Part shown: positions 8,646 to 17,833 of the stretch, in pieces
Position numbering within the stretch: position 1 is the stretch's first letter
Layout of the letters: each line of letters starts with the position of its first letter
DNA from: JAQUBU01 sp036677685
GTDB taxonomy: Bacteria > Bacillota > Syntrophomonadia > Syntrophomonadales > Syntrophomonadaceae
NCBI GenBank assembly: GCA_036677685.1
Contig: JAVBWA010000015.1
Coordinates: 1-64,000 of the forward strand
Direction of reading: 5' to 3'
Length of the DNA: 64,000 nucleotides
Notes under the pieces: model-generated
The model's database searches: none
What the model was told of the DNA's origin: nothing
Seen by the model: only the letters and a program-made list of their open reading frames with translations
Program-made: the position numbers and the translations under genes

Positions 8646-9719
8646 TTAAGCAAAATTCTCCGGATTAAGCGGATAACGCCCAAACTTGCGGGCAGCATTC
8701 ATAAAACAAATGAAATTTTCCGGCGGGGTTCCCAGGGGAATTTGACATCCTATCGCCAGAACATAACCTTTAGGGCTGTCCCAAGCCTTACGCAGACATT
8801 CTTTGACCTCGGCTTCTATCTGCACATGATTTCCCTTCATCAATGTCTCAACCGGTTTTACATTTCCTGAAATGCATGTCCTGTGCCCAACCACTTTTTT
8901 GGCTTCAGAAAGATCGATCATATTGTCCAAGCTAAGGGTAGGCGCACCGGTATCAGCCATATCAGACCAGATGGAGGTTGAATCGCCGCATATATGCAGG
9001 CTGCAACCTTTGCCGTTTCTCTCTATTACGTGGTCCTCCAGGATTTTCAGGTAGGGCTTGGCGAATTCCCTGAACTGTTTGATGCTCAACAAACTGCCCG
9101 ATGCGGTAGGATCTCCGATACTGACGCTACAACCCATATCCATTGCGGCATCTATATAGCGTATGGTGGATTCCGTAACCAGATAAAGCAGGCGGTGAAC
9201 CATTTCCGGATTACGCCGCAAATCCTTTAGGAAATTCTCGGTTCCCCGCAGCAGACCGGCCGTTGTGAAAGGCCCTCCCACACCGCTGTTTACCGGCACT
9301 TCATTCCCTATGGCATCCTTGATTATGGCCAGAGCCTCCAGATACATCGGCAATTTTCCGTCTTTGTGGGGATCAGCTGGTTCCAGCTTTGCAAAGTCAT
9401 CCCAGCTCTTTAGTACCGGATTGGCAACAAAGGGTATGTTATCTTCCGGGTACTTGAGTTCGGTGCCCATCGCTTCAGCCATTGCCAAAAAACCTGGGCC
9501 GACTCCGGAGCCATCGTGATGGTACTTTTTATAGGCGGTGATTTCCACTTGGGCCATCAGTTCGGCCGAATGCCGATACTTGGAAACAGTGGTGCCAATC
9601 AAATGACAGGCAGTTTCTCCACCAAAAGAACTGCACGGAATACGGTCATACTCCTTTCCCGCTGCGAATGCAGCAAGTCTTTCTTTGGGAGTCATTTTAT
9701 CCCTGGGTACAGTATTCAT
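8646..9719 (-). CDS. URO-D-family corrinoid methyltransferase (MtaA-like), first gene of operon
   Basis: A 357-residue URO-D-type methyltransferase. The N-terminus has the family pattern MTPKERLAAFAAGKEYDRIP. Zinc ligands are His242 and Cys244 (HICG) and Cys325 in AIGCQIPLGTPPEN. The ATG at 9719 has GAGGTG at proper spacing; a GTG three codons upstream is possible but lies on the ribosome site. It leads the operon 8646-9719, 7961-8623, 6914-7960, 5077-6921, with 3772-4695 and 2894-3775 further downstream after the MFS remnant. It may demethylate the primary substrate itself, since no other substrate-side methyltransferase is present (inference). Confidence 0.82.
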   Translation of the reverse strand: MNTVPRDKMTPKERLAAFAAGKEYDRIPCSSFGGETACHLIGTTVSKYRHSAELMAQVEITAYKKYHHDGSGVGPGFLAMAEAMGTELKYPEDNIPFVANPVLKSWDDFAKLEPADPHKDGKLPMYLEALAIIKDAIGNEVPVNSGVGGPFTTAGLLRGTENFLKDLRRNPEMVHRLLYLVTESTIRYIDAAMDMGCSVSIGDPTASGSLLSIKQFREFAKPYLKILEDHVIERNGKGCSLHICGDSTSIWSDMADTGAPTLSLDNMIDLSEAKKVVGHRTCISGNVKPVETLMKGNHVQIEAEVKECLRKAWDSPKGYVLAIGCQIPLGTPPENFICFMNAARKFGRYPLNPENFA

Positions 9720-10142
9720 CAATAACACCTCGCATCCATATAAACTAAATAGAAGAGTATTAAATATAATAATAAATATTAATTTATTTTATTTATTAAT
9801 GAACATTTGGAATTAGCTAACAATGTATAAAGCCGGTTATCCGATGACTTACATACAAAATTATTATTAATCTGGTGCCGCACAATATTATGTGGAAAAA
9901 TCATTTAATATGACAGAATTTTATAAATATTATAACTAATTATATATTATATGGCTATATAAATTGTAAATATAAAAGATATTGAGTAAAAATTGTAAAG
10001 GATTTAGTAAATAATGTAATTAAAAATTCAATACCAAGTGCTATCTGCTTTTAAGACACAGCTTTTGATTGAAGAAATAGCTATGATTCGATATCATGAT
10101 GCTAGTAAAATAAACAGGTTTATTTATTTTAGGGGAGGTTAG
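9720..10142. other. AT-rich divergent intergenic region
   Basis: About 420 bases between the divergent corrinoid operon and lemA, very AT-rich around 9740-10010. A cobalamin riboswitch was looked for ahead of the operon, but no B12-box-like sequence is visible. A clear ribosome site AGGGGAGG ends the region on the plus side. Nothing else is recognised. Confidence 0.5.
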
Positions 10143-10706
10143 ATGGTGAAAAAATCATTATTAATTGGTCTGGCAGTTGTAGTAATACTCGTAATTATGG
10201 CCAGCAGCGGGTACAATAATCTGGTTGCTTTAAATGAGTCGGTAGATGGCAAATGGAGTCAGGTGGAAAACAACCTGCAGCGCAGGGCTGACCTCATTCC
10301 CAATCTGGTAGCAACAGTTCAGGGCTATGCCAGCCACGAAGAAGATATCATGAATAACATTGCGGATGCGCGCAGCCGTCTGGTGGGAGCCCAAGGGATT
10401 ACTGACAAGGCAGCAGCCAATGACGATCTTTCCAGTGCGCTTTCGCGTTTGCTGGTGGTAGTCGAAAACTATCCCAACTTAAAGGCAGATGCCAATTTCC
10501 GACAGCTTCAGGATGATTTGGCAGGAACTGAAAACCGCATTGCCGTATCACGCAAGGATTATAATGATGCCGTACAGGTGTACAATGCCAAAATCAAGAG
10601 CTTTCCAACCGTCATATATGCCAATATGCTGGGTTTTGGCCCCCGGGATTATTTCAAGGCTGATGCAGGGGCTTCGAAAGCTCCGGTAGTCGATTTTAAA
10701 AAGTAG
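10143..10706 (+). CDS. lemA: LemA family protein
   Basis: A 187-residue LemA protein: one N-terminal membrane anchor (about residues 4-24), then a coiled, mostly helical domain with the family signatures SGYNNLVALNESVDGKWSQV, RRADLIPNLVATVQGYASHE and the C-terminal YNDAVQVYNAKIKSFPT. LemA proteins are membrane-attached with the helical part outside; their function is unclear, but they are nearly always next to a TPM-domain protein, as here (10720-11577). The ATG follows AGGGGAGG. Confidence 0.9.
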   Translation: MVKKSLLIGLAVVVILVIMASSGYNNLVALNESVDGKWSQVENNLQRRADLIPNLVATVQGYASHEEDIMNNIADARSRLVGAQGITDKAAANDDLSSALSRLLVVVENYPNLKADANFRQLQDDLAGTENRIAVSRKDYNDAVQVYNAKIKSFPTVIYANMLGFGPRDYFKADAGASKAPVVDFKK

Positions 10707-10719
10707 AGGATGAAATATA

Positions 10720-11577
10720 ATGAACCATTTGATGGCCCGGCATTTAAATATTTGTAATTCGATATGGCTTAAGACCTCAAGAAGAAAAATATCCTGGAGA
10801 CTGTTTGGCTTTTTTGTGGTCTTATTCCTGCTGGCCTTACCCAATTTGAAAGCTCAGGCAGAATATAAGGCGCCCCAGCCAACATCCGAACTTTATGTTC
10901 TTGACCAGGCCGGGGTTATGAGTGATGAGACCAAGTCCATGATCATAACCACCAGCAAGGAACTGGCCCGGCAGACCAAAGCCCAAGTAGCAGTGGTAAC
11001 CTTGTCATCTCTGGAAGACCAGCCTATTGAGGATGTCGGACTGGCGATTCTGCGGGATTGGAAATTGGGCGACAAGGATCTTAACAATGGCCTTTTGCTT
11101 CTGGTTGCACCCAATGACCGCCAAATGCGGATTGAGGTAGGTTACGGTTTGGAAGGCGCACTCCCTGATGCCAAAACCGGACGCATAAGAGATCAATACA
11201 TTTTGCCGGCTTTTAAACAGAATGACTATGACCTTGGCATCCGGCAAGGCTATTTGACACTGGTACAGGATGTGGCCAAGGAATACGATGTCACACTTAA
11301 TGTACAGCAGGATACAACAGTCAAAACAGTTCAAAAGAATGCTGCTCCCCGGGAAGAACTTCCGGGATGGGCGGTTGTTTTGCTTGTAATTGGTTTTATA
11401 ATATTGTTCTGGCTTGATCGTCGTTTCTTGGGCGGCTTTATATTCGGGATGCTGCTCAGCGCACTTATGCGCGGGGGCGGTCGCGGAGGAGGTTTCGGAG
11501 GTGGCGGCGGCTTCGGCGGCGGATCTTCCGGCGGCGGTGGTTCCGGTGGCGGCGGCGGCAGCAGCGGCCGCTGGTAA
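10720..11577 (+). CDS. TPM-domain membrane protein (YgcG family)
   Basis: A 285-residue protein with an N-terminal signal/anchor (about residues 27-48), an extracytoplasmic TPM domain starting near VLDQAGVMSD and including AQVAVVTLSSLED and MRIEVGYGLEGALPDAK, one or two membrane helices around residues 215-255, and a glycine/serine-rich tail of about 35 residues. The TPM domain is found in proteins suggested to aid membrane-protein quality control or acid phosphatase activity; function here is uncertain. It is cotranscribed with lemA, 13 bases apart, and ends before a hairpin terminator. Confidence 0.88.
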   Translation: MNHLMARHLNICNSIWLKTSRRKISWRLFGFFVVLFLLALPNLKAQAEYKAPQPTSELYVLDQAGVMSDETKSMIITTSKELARQTKAQVAVVTLSSLEDQPIEDVGLAILRDWKLGDKDLNNGLLLLVAPNDRQMRIEVGYGLEGALPDAKTGRIRDQYILPAFKQNDYDLGIRQGYLTLVQDVAKEYDVTLNVQQDTTVKTVQKNAAPREELPGWAVVLLVIGFIILFWLDRRFLGGFIFGMLLSALMRGGGRGGGFGGGGGFGGGSSGGGGSGGGGGSSGRW

Positions 11578-11720
11578 ATAACTTAATATTCATCCTTACC
11601 CTCATGCCCTCAGGACATACCCAGAAGGCACAGACAGCCACCGATGAAAATGCTGCCATTACAGCCGGGAACCATTTTAGACGAGATCAACGCAGATTTA
11701 ATATGATTTCTACTCAAACT

Positions 11721-11760
11721 AAGGCTCTCGATTGATTATATCGAGAGCCTTAAGAATTTT
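11721..11760 (+). terminator. Hairpin terminator after lemA operon
   Basis: AAGGCTCTCGA pairs with TCGAGAGCCTT around a nine-base loop, followed by AAGAATTTTT. The T run is not immediately adjacent, so this is a probable rather than perfect terminator. It lies between convergent operons and could serve both. Confidence 0.65.
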
Positions 11761-11817
11761 TATTGATATATTAATTAATTAAATTGTGTTATAAAAGCCT
11801 TTGCAGCAGAATCAGGT

Positions 11818-13887
11818 TCATGATTTTGCATCTTTTTGTTTTTTGGCCAAGGCTGCCTGGAATATTTCACCGAGGTTGCTGCCCAGTTCCTCTTTATCAC
11901 TGTATTGGGCTATAAGTTTCTGGTTGTGCCGGCTGGAGCTTCCCAGCCTGCCGAAGGCATCGTCTTTTTCGGGTTGACGATGGCCGCAGGAACGCTCCGG
12001 GCAGGCCAGCATCCTTCCCCTTTTACCGTTTACTATCAGCATATAGCGATTGCATAAAGGACACTTGACTTTGGAAACATTATCCGCCTTATAGACTGCG
12101 GCTTCATTGCGGACCGTCTCCACCAATTTTGCTGCATCATGGCGGATGTCATTCATAAAGTCAGCCTTTTTGGCTTTCCCATGGGCAATATCAGCCAATT
12201 TCTGTTCCCACTGGGCGGTTAGCTCCGGTGATCTTAAGGCAGCCGGAACCAGGCCGATCAACTGAATTCCTTTGGAAGTAGGTACCAATTCCTTGCCATG
12301 TCTCTCTATATAGCTGGTATGAACTAATTTTTCAATAATTTCCGCTCTGGTGGCGGGGGTTCCCAGACCACTGCCTTTAATAGATTCACGGAGCTCCTCA
12401 TCCTCCAGCATCTTACCGCAATACTCCATCGCGGTTAAAAGAGTAGCTTCATTGTAGCGCCCCGGAGGCCGGGTTTTATGCTTGCCAATTTTTGTGTTTT
12501 TAACCAGGACTTTCTCACCTTTATGATGCTGCTTGAAACTCTGCTCAGGTTCCTGATCTTCATCTGCATCCTCTTTCGGTGAACTGGATGCTTGAACATT
12601 TCTCCAGCCTTTATCAATTATTACTTTTCCTCGCGAATAGAAGCTTTCTCCATTAACCATAGTAACAATCGTAGTTTGTTCATATCGGAAAGGTGGATAG
12701 AGTACGGCTATAAAGCGGCGGGCTATTAGGTCATAAAGCCGTTTTTCATCCTCACTTAAAACCCCAAGGTTTAATGGCTGTTCAGTAGGAATGATGGCAT
12801 GATGATCACTTACCTTGGAGTTGTCGACAAATCTTTTGCCGGGCTGCAATGGTTTTTGCAGCAATGGCTTTGCCAGGGCCGCATATGGACCCACCCCCAT
12901 AGCTTGCAGGCGGATGGTCAGGGTGGGTACAATATCGCTGCTGATATAACGCGAATCTGTGCGTGGATAGGTTACCAGCTTGTGCCGCTCATAAAGATCC
13001 TGCAATATGGAAAGGGTTTTCTGAGCTGACCAGCTGTAGCGACGGTTGGCATCTCTTTGCAGTTCGGTCAAATCATAAGCCAGAGGCGCTGCTTCATTTT
13101 TAACTTCGGTCTTTATCTCGACAATTGTCCCCGGCTGCCCTTTTATTTTGTTTTCAGTTTCTTCAGCTCTGTTTTGTTCATAAATCCGGCCTCCGCCAGG
13201 ACCGCGCCAATCTCCGAAATAATCACCAAATTGTGCTCTAACAGTGCAGTAGTTGACCGGTTTAAAATTTTTTATCTCATTTTCCCGGCTGACAATCATT
13301 GCCAGAGTCGGGGTCTGAACCCGTCCCGCGTTAAGCTGGGCATTATATTTACAAGTCAAAGTCCGGGTAACATTAAGGCCAATCAACCAGTCAGCTTCAG
13401 CACGGCAGGTAGCCGCATCGTACAAGTTGTTGTATGCAGTTCCCGGTTGCAGGCGGGCAAAGCCTTCATTAATAGCTTTATCGGTTTGCGACGATATCCA
13501 TAAACGTTTGAAGGGTTTCTTCCAGTTGGCCATCTCCATGATCCACCTGGCCACCAATTCCCCTTCACGGCCTGCATCGGTGGCGATGACCAAATCTTTC
13601 AGATCATTGCGTTTCATAAGACCTCTAATAATCTGAAACTGATGAGATGTCTGGCGAATAATCTTCAGCTTCATTCGCCCGGGCAGCATGGGCAAATCCT
13701 CCATACGCCATTCCTTTAACCTTTTATCATACTCATCAGGTTCAGCAAGAGTCACTAAATGTCCCAAGGCCCAGGTCACTACATAGTTCGGCCCTTCCAT
13801 ATAGCCTTTAGCTTTGCTGTTGCATTTCAGGATGCGGGCAATTTCTCTCGCCACACTCGGTTTTTCAGCCAGTACCAGAGATTTCAT
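11818..13887 (-). CDS. topB: DNA topoisomerase III (type IA)
   Basis: A 689-residue type IA topoisomerase that relaxes and decatenates DNA through a 5'-phosphotyrosine intermediate. The Toprim domain starts at LVLAEKPSVAREIA and includes ATDAGREGELVARW; the active-site tyrosine lies in LVTYPRTDSRYIS. A C-terminal four-cysteine zinc segment (CPLCNRYM ... CPERSCGH) is present. The start was placed at the ATG at 13887, with GAGG eight bases upstream; the open frame begins six codons earlier. A small basic protein gene lies 20 bases upstream. Confidence 0.93.
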   Translation of the reverse strand: MKSLVLAEKPSVAREIARILKCNSKAKGYMEGPNYVVTWALGHLVTLAEPDEYDKRLKEWRMEDLPMLPGRMKLKIIRQTSHQFQIIRGLMKRNDLKDLVIATDAGREGELVARWIMEMANWKKPFKRLWISSQTDKAINEGFARLQPGTAYNNLYDAATCRAEADWLIGLNVTRTLTCKYNAQLNAGRVQTPTLAMIVSRENEIKNFKPVNYCTVRAQFGDYFGDWRGPGGGRIYEQNRAEETENKIKGQPGTIVEIKTEVKNEAAPLAYDLTELQRDANRRYSWSAQKTLSILQDLYERHKLVTYPRTDSRYISSDIVPTLTIRLQAMGVGPYAALAKPLLQKPLQPGKRFVDNSKVSDHHAIIPTEQPLNLGVLSEDEKRLYDLIARRFIAVLYPPFRYEQTTIVTMVNGESFYSRGKVIIDKGWRNVQASSSPKEDADEDQEPEQSFKQHHKGEKVLVKNTKIGKHKTRPPGRYNEATLLTAMEYCGKMLEDEELRESIKGSGLGTPATRAEIIEKLVHTSYIERHGKELVPTSKGIQLIGLVPAALRSPELTAQWEQKLADIAHGKAKKADFMNDIRHDAAKLVETVRNEAAVYKADNVSKVKCPLCNRYMLIVNGKRGRMLACPERSCGHRQPEKDDAFGRLGSSSRHNQKLIAQYSDKEELGSNLGEIFQAALAKKQKDAKS

Positions 13888-13907
13888 TATTATGCCTCGA
13901 TTCACTA

Positions 13908-14072
13908 CTATTTAGGCGGTAATCCACCTTTTTTCTTCTTCTTATTACCAGGCCGGCTGGTGCCGTTCCGGTCTTCGGGACCGTGTTTAATACTGCCCTG
14001 AGAAGCGCTTTTTTGCTTCTTTTTCTCAATAAGCTGGCGCATCATTTCTATATCCTTATTTTGTTCTTCCAT
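13908..14072 (-). CDS. Small basic protein upstream of topB
   Basis: A 54-residue lysine-rich protein with a short N-terminal helix (EEQNKDIEMMRQLIEKKK) and a disordered basic tail ending KKKKKGGLPPK. I do not recognise a family. The ATG at 14072 has a strong AGAAGGAGG six bases upstream. It sits 20 bases before topB and is probably cotranscribed, so a nucleic-acid-associated role is possible but unproven. Its leader abuts a P-element palindrome (14092-14116). Confidence 0.6.
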   Translation of the reverse strand: MEEQNKDIEMMRQLIEKKKQKSASQGSIKHGPEDRNGTSRPGNKKKKKGGLPPK

Positions 14073-14091
14073 GGTTTTCCTCCTTCTAAGG

Positions 14092-14313
14092 TCAGGGGAC
14101 ACACCCCTTTTTACGTATTTCACACCTTGGTTCATCTTAATCTCAAACATTGTTTTTAGTTATAAAAATATCATCTTGCTCCGCAATGTCCCCATAAATG
14201 TGAGGGGACACACCCCTTAATTGATTCTATTTACTCCTCGATTACTTTTAATGAAAGTACCTGTCAGCTTATTGGCCCCAGGCATTCCCCCGGGGAATGT
14301 CCCCATTTTGGGG
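14092..14313 (+). repeat. P element, copy 1 (palindrome plus full copy)
   Basis: An isolated palindrome GGGGACACACCCC at 14095-14107 lies just upstream of the small basic gene's ribosome site. A full element follows at 14201-14313: the same palindrome, about 50 bases of spacer, TTTAATGAAAGTACCTGTCA, and a second hairpin CATTCCCCCGGGGAATG ending near GGGG. Related copies are at 17834-17952, 28291-28413 (inverted) and, partly, 52824-52884. Confidence 0.8.
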
Positions 14314-14506
14314 TACCGTTAATTATTATATCACAGATAATAGCTTGTATCCTTAGACTACGGGCCTGAGTTCGCTAGAACAGTATAAATAATTGTTCCC
14401 GGTTTGATAATTTGACTTAAACTTTATAAAAAATAGTTAAATGTAGAAACTAGAATTATACCAGTATATAATTGAATTCTGATCAATTGAAAGGAATCAT
14501 TCAAAT

Positions 14507-15421
14507 ATGAAAATATTATTTGGGCTGCTTATTATGCTTGCAATAACGCTGACTGCATTCATTTTGTTATGGCTTGGCATTGAACGCTCAATTTTGCCTC
14601 GTAAAACAACCATTGCTTTCTGGCGATTGTCAGACATGGCCTTCAGGAAAAAAGTGGAAGGATACATATATGCCGCCCGCAGTTCATGGTATCTCAAGCC
14701 CGCGTCCTGGCCCTGGTTTATGCGCCGTTACGCCGTTAATGAAACCGGTGATACTTATCATGGCAAGGTAATTTCCCATGGGGATGCTGCCAAGATGATC
14801 AAGCTAAAACAAGATATATTTTTAAGCGATCTGGAGCATGTTGTTCCCTACCCGATAGCACGGGATATAATTTTAAAACAGGCCGTTCCCAGCATCGCTG
14901 CTTTGGACTGCCCCTGCCGCCAGCAAAAAAACAATTATTGCAAGCCCTTGGATGTATGCCTGGTAATAGGCGAGCCTTTTGTATCATTTGCGATCGAGCA
15001 CCAGCCAGGCAAAGCTAGAAGGATTGATATTGAAGAGGCTCTGCTGATTCTGGATGCCGAAGAGAAAAGAGGTCATATTCATACCGCCTGGTTTAAGGAC
15101 GCTATGCATAATCGATTCTACACTATTTGCAACTGCTGTCCCTGTTGCTGCTTGGGGATGCAGTCGTATTTTCGCGGGGTGCCGAGACTGGCCCATTCCG
15201 GTTACAGACCGGAAATAAATATTGAGGAATGTGTCAACTGCGGGATTTGCGTGAAAATTTGCCCGTTTAAAGCAATTAATGAAAGTGATGAATTTCCTGG
15301 TTTGGATATTTTGCTTTGCATGGGCTGCGGTCTATGCAGTTCCCACTGCCCCAAACAGGCTATTAACATGGTCTTAGCTCCGGAACGGGGCATCCCCTTG
15401 GATATTGAGCGATTAATCTAG
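14507..15421 (+). CDS. Membrane-anchored, cysteine-rich 4Fe-4S ferredoxin-like protein
   Basis: A 304-residue protein with one N-terminal membrane helix (about residues 3-24), a middle domain with unusual cysteine groups (CPCRQQKNNYC and CNCCPCCC), and a C-terminal bacterial ferredoxin domain with two [4Fe-4S] motifs (CVNCGICVKICP and CMGCGLCSSHCP). It is likely a membrane-attached electron-transfer protein. The middle cysteine clusters could bind additional iron-sulfur or metal sites (inference). It has its own AAAGGA ribosome site and no operon partner. I do not recognise a characterised family member. Confidence 0.75.
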   Translation: MKILFGLLIMLAITLTAFILLWLGIERSILPRKTTIAFWRLSDMAFRKKVEGYIYAARSSWYLKPASWPWFMRRYAVNETGDTYHGKVISHGDAAKMIKLKQDIFLSDLEHVVPYPIARDIILKQAVPSIAALDCPCRQQKNNYCKPLDVCLVIGEPFVSFAIEHQPGKARRIDIEEALLILDAEEKRGHIHTAWFKDAMHNRFYTICNCCPCCCLGMQSYFRGVPRLAHSGYRPEINIEECVNCGICVKICPFKAINESDEFPGLDILLCMGCGLCSSHCPKQAINMVLAPERGIPLDIERLI

Positions 15422-15453
15422 TACCCTGTTAATCTTAATTATGTATATTATTT

Positions 15454-15548
15454 GTCGAGTAAAATTCATGCAGTACAAGGCGGAGGAATGAGTAATACTG
15501 GACGTATTGCGATTGACTACAACGCAGTCATCCATGAATTTTACCGAG
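15454..15548 (+). repeat. E element, copy 2
   Basis: A 95-base element. Arms GTAAAATTCATG and CATGAATTTTAC are exact reverse complements, and the core between them matches the reverse complement of 1-90 almost base for base. The arm sequences differ from those in copy 1, where other but again complementary arms occur. It lies between the ferredoxin gene and the DUF502 gene. Confidence 0.8.
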
Positions 15549-15579
15549 AAGAAGATATGGAATTAGGGTTGGCAGGGTA

Positions 15580-16143
15580 CTAGCTTGATGCTACTCCGCC
15601 GGAGACAATAAAGGTCATTACTTCCGAACTGTTGGCATTTATTACCTGTACCTGCTCCCGGGGAAAAATCAGGAGGTTGCCGGCAAAATTATAGGATTGG
15701 GGTACATAAACCGCTAAATATTCAGGCAGATCGAAATTATCCAGAGCATCGCAGGTCACAAATCCCAGCACATGTGCCTGGGAATCGTTGTTGAGTCTTA
15801 CCAAAACCGGTTGGCTGAAGGTTTTCTTATCCCCGAAAAAGGCGTTTATGAGGTCCTTGATCGAAGAATACAGCAGTTTAACCAATGGTAAACGATTTAA
15901 TAGCTTGTCCATCATAAAGAGTAATTTTCGGGTTATAAAGTTGGATACCAGCATACCAATCAAGGTAATCAAAGCAATGGTCGCAATAAATCCCACACCT
16001 GGTATAATGCCGATTCCCGGCAAAGGTATGCGTAAAAGGCTGTCGATTTTAACAAAGACTATATAAAAGATATATAAGGTTAAAACGATAGGAACAATAA
16101 ATATCAATCCGTTAAGGAAGTAGCGGCTTATTTTTCTCATCAT
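15580..16143 (-). CDS. DUF502 family membrane protein
   Basis: A 187-residue protein with two membrane helices (about residues 9-33 and 47-70) joined by the family-typical loop IPLPGIGIIPGVG, followed by a cytoplasmic domain with LVKLLYSSIKDLINAFFG, as in DUF502 proteins of many bacteria and plants (COV-like). Function is unknown; it is thought to act at the membrane. The start follows a GGGGGGA ribosome site. Confidence 0.88.
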   Translation of the reverse strand: MMRKISRYFLNGLIFIVPIVLTLYIFYIVFVKIDSLLRIPLPGIGIIPGVGFIATIALITLIGMLVSNFITRKLLFMMDKLLNRLPLVKLLYSSIKDLINAFFGDKKTFSQPVLVRLNNDSQAHVLGFVTCDALDNFDLPEYLAVYVPQSYNFAGNLLIFPREQVQVINANSSEVMTFIVSGGVASS

Positions 16144-16268
16144 TATTCCCCCCGACTGTTTTAAATCTGCCTGATTTTATTAATTATCCTAACGGCGGAA
16201 TTCTACACTGAACACCTTACCCCTAACACATTATTATTTATAATAACACATAATGGAATAACTAGGTA

Positions 16269-16393
16269 AAAGATGTCCCCCGCTTCTTTAAGCGTCCGGG
16301 TTACTATAAACAAAACGGGCGGCGGATTCTAATCCCCCGCCTCGTTGCAGCACTGTGTTGAAACTGCTCCGCAGTTTCTTCCTATGCTTAAAT
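16269..16393 (-). repeat. R element, copy R1 (short form)
   Basis: Inverted short copy of the dispersed multi-hairpin element. It has the GCGGCGGATT..CCGCCTCGTTGCAG part and the GAAACTGCGGAGCAGTTTC hairpin (as its complement) but lacks the ATTCCC..GGGAAT and GTCCCCGTAGGGGGC hairpins. It lies between the DUF502 start and the 3' end of the protease gene. Confidence 0.8.
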
Positions 16394-16427
16394 ATTGCTG
16401 CTTAATCTTCTCCCAAATATGTCTCAA

Positions 16428-17828
16428 TTATTCGTTACGATTGGCAAAAGCCTTTATGCATACATTGGCATTATCCCAGGTGTCTGCGGGTTCCTCCCAG
16501 GTCCGGCCATTTCTGCTGATAAAGCTCTGACCGGGGGCTGAACTGGCTTTACTGCTGTAGCCCGGAAGGGCCATTTCAAGAGGAATGGGATAATTATAAC
16601 CCGGAGTTGACAAGCGTAGCAATACGGAAAAAGTTTGATCGGCACCGAGAGTAAAGGGCTTTTTGAAAACTTTGGTATAATATCCGGGGTCTCCAATAAC
16701 TCCGCTCACGTTCTTAACCCGTACTCCGCTGCGGGGGTTTCCGCTTTGAGGATTTGTGTATACCATCAGTTCATAATCGGCATTTGCTGAACTGGCATAC
16801 CAGCTTACCGCCATCAAATCTTCTTTATTTTCTGTGGTGAAGACATTGGCAAACCATGCACTGGGACTGTTGTAACCAGCCGAAGCCACCCATCCCAGGG
16901 GATCATATTGATGAACAATATCGTAGTTATCAGGATTTTCAGCATTGTTGAACAATGCGTTATTAGTGCCTATCAGTAAGTCGTAATATGATACGTAGAA
17001 ATATCCCTTATCACCCCAGGATGTTCCCCAGCTGTTGCGTACGATAAAGGCTCCCTTGCCGCTGGGGCGATTTATGAATTTATTTTGCTCGTAATTATCA
17101 TCCCAGCCCACCAGGCAGACGGCATGATTGGGGTAACTATCCCCGCGGTAATAGTAACTGTTGGTTTCGGAATTGAAACTGGAATCATCATAATACATTG
17201 AAGTAAACACCGCGCCATAGTTAAGCAAAGCCTTTTTTAAATTATTATTATCCAGGGATCCATTTCGGTCAGGAATATAGACAACTTGCTGGATATGTTT
17301 GCGGGGACTGAATTCAGAGCATGATACATTATAAAATGGATTATAGGGATCTTCCTCTTCCAGAACCGGACCGCTCCAACGTGCCAAATAAGCTGTAGAT
17401 ATAAACTGATTGCCGCCGTTATCCGGTGAGCGGTCATATCCTTCCGGGCAGTTTTCGCTCATCAAATTCTTCATATTGTTTTCAGAAAAATCCCATTTCT
17501 CTTGGGGAAGCAGATAGGACTCCAATGCTCCGTAAGTGGCAAAAATCCAACAGGTTCCGGCAGGCCCTTGATCCTGCATGGGACTAAGCTTTCCTTCCTT
17601 CCGCAAATCGTAATATGGCAGAAAAGCCAGGGGTTTTTTAGCTTGAAACAATGATTTGCCCTTAAGATGTGACAAATTAAGGGGTGGTGGAAAAAAGCCG
17701 GGCTTTCTTCCTTCAGTCAACATAATTTCACCATCCTGCATATTTTGACGGGCTATATAATTGTGGAATTGAGGATGGACCGGTGCCAGTTTAACCTTAC
17801 CTGAAAAAAAGCGTCTCCTTTTATGCAA
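16428..17828 (-). CDS. C1-family (papain-like) cysteine protease with lectin-like tail
   Basis: A 466-residue protein. The peptidase C1 domain (about residues 70-290) shows the oxyanion Gln87 and catalytic Cys93 in MQDQGPAGTCW, the catalytic His in YPNHAVCLVGWDD and Asn in VRNSWGTSWGDKGYF. The remaining about 170 residues are beta-rich and resemble the lectin-like domain that follows such proteases in Clostridia. No signal peptide is visible from the chosen TTG start at 17828, which has AAAAGGAGG at good spacing; that ribosome site directly borders a P element. Location is therefore uncertain. Confidence 0.88.
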   Translation of the reverse strand: MHKRRRFFSGKVKLAPVHPQFHNYIARQNMQDGEIMLTEGRKPGFFPPPLNLSHLKGKSLFQAKKPLAFLPYYDLRKEGKLSPMQDQGPAGTCWIFATYGALESYLLPQEKWDFSENNMKNLMSENCPEGYDRSPDNGGNQFISTAYLARWSGPVLEEEDPYNPFYNVSCSEFSPRKHIQQVVYIPDRNGSLDNNNLKKALLNYGAVFTSMYYDDSSFNSETNSYYYRGDSYPNHAVCLVGWDDNYEQNKFINRPSGKGAFIVRNSWGTSWGDKGYFYVSYYDLLIGTNNALFNNAENPDNYDIVHQYDPLGWVASAGYNSPSAWFANVFTTENKEDLMAVSWYASSANADYELMVYTNPQSGNPRSGVRVKNVSGVIGDPGYYTKVFKKPFTLGADQTFSVLLRLSTPGYNYPIPLEMALPGYSSKASSAPGQSFISRNGRTWEEPADTWDNANVCIKAFANRNE

Positions 17829-17833
17829 AAAGA

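Noticed and set aside
9720..10142. Possible cobalamin riboswitch ahead of the corrinoid operon
   Set aside because: No B12-box-like sequence or typical paired elements could be found by eye; the region is only AT-rich.
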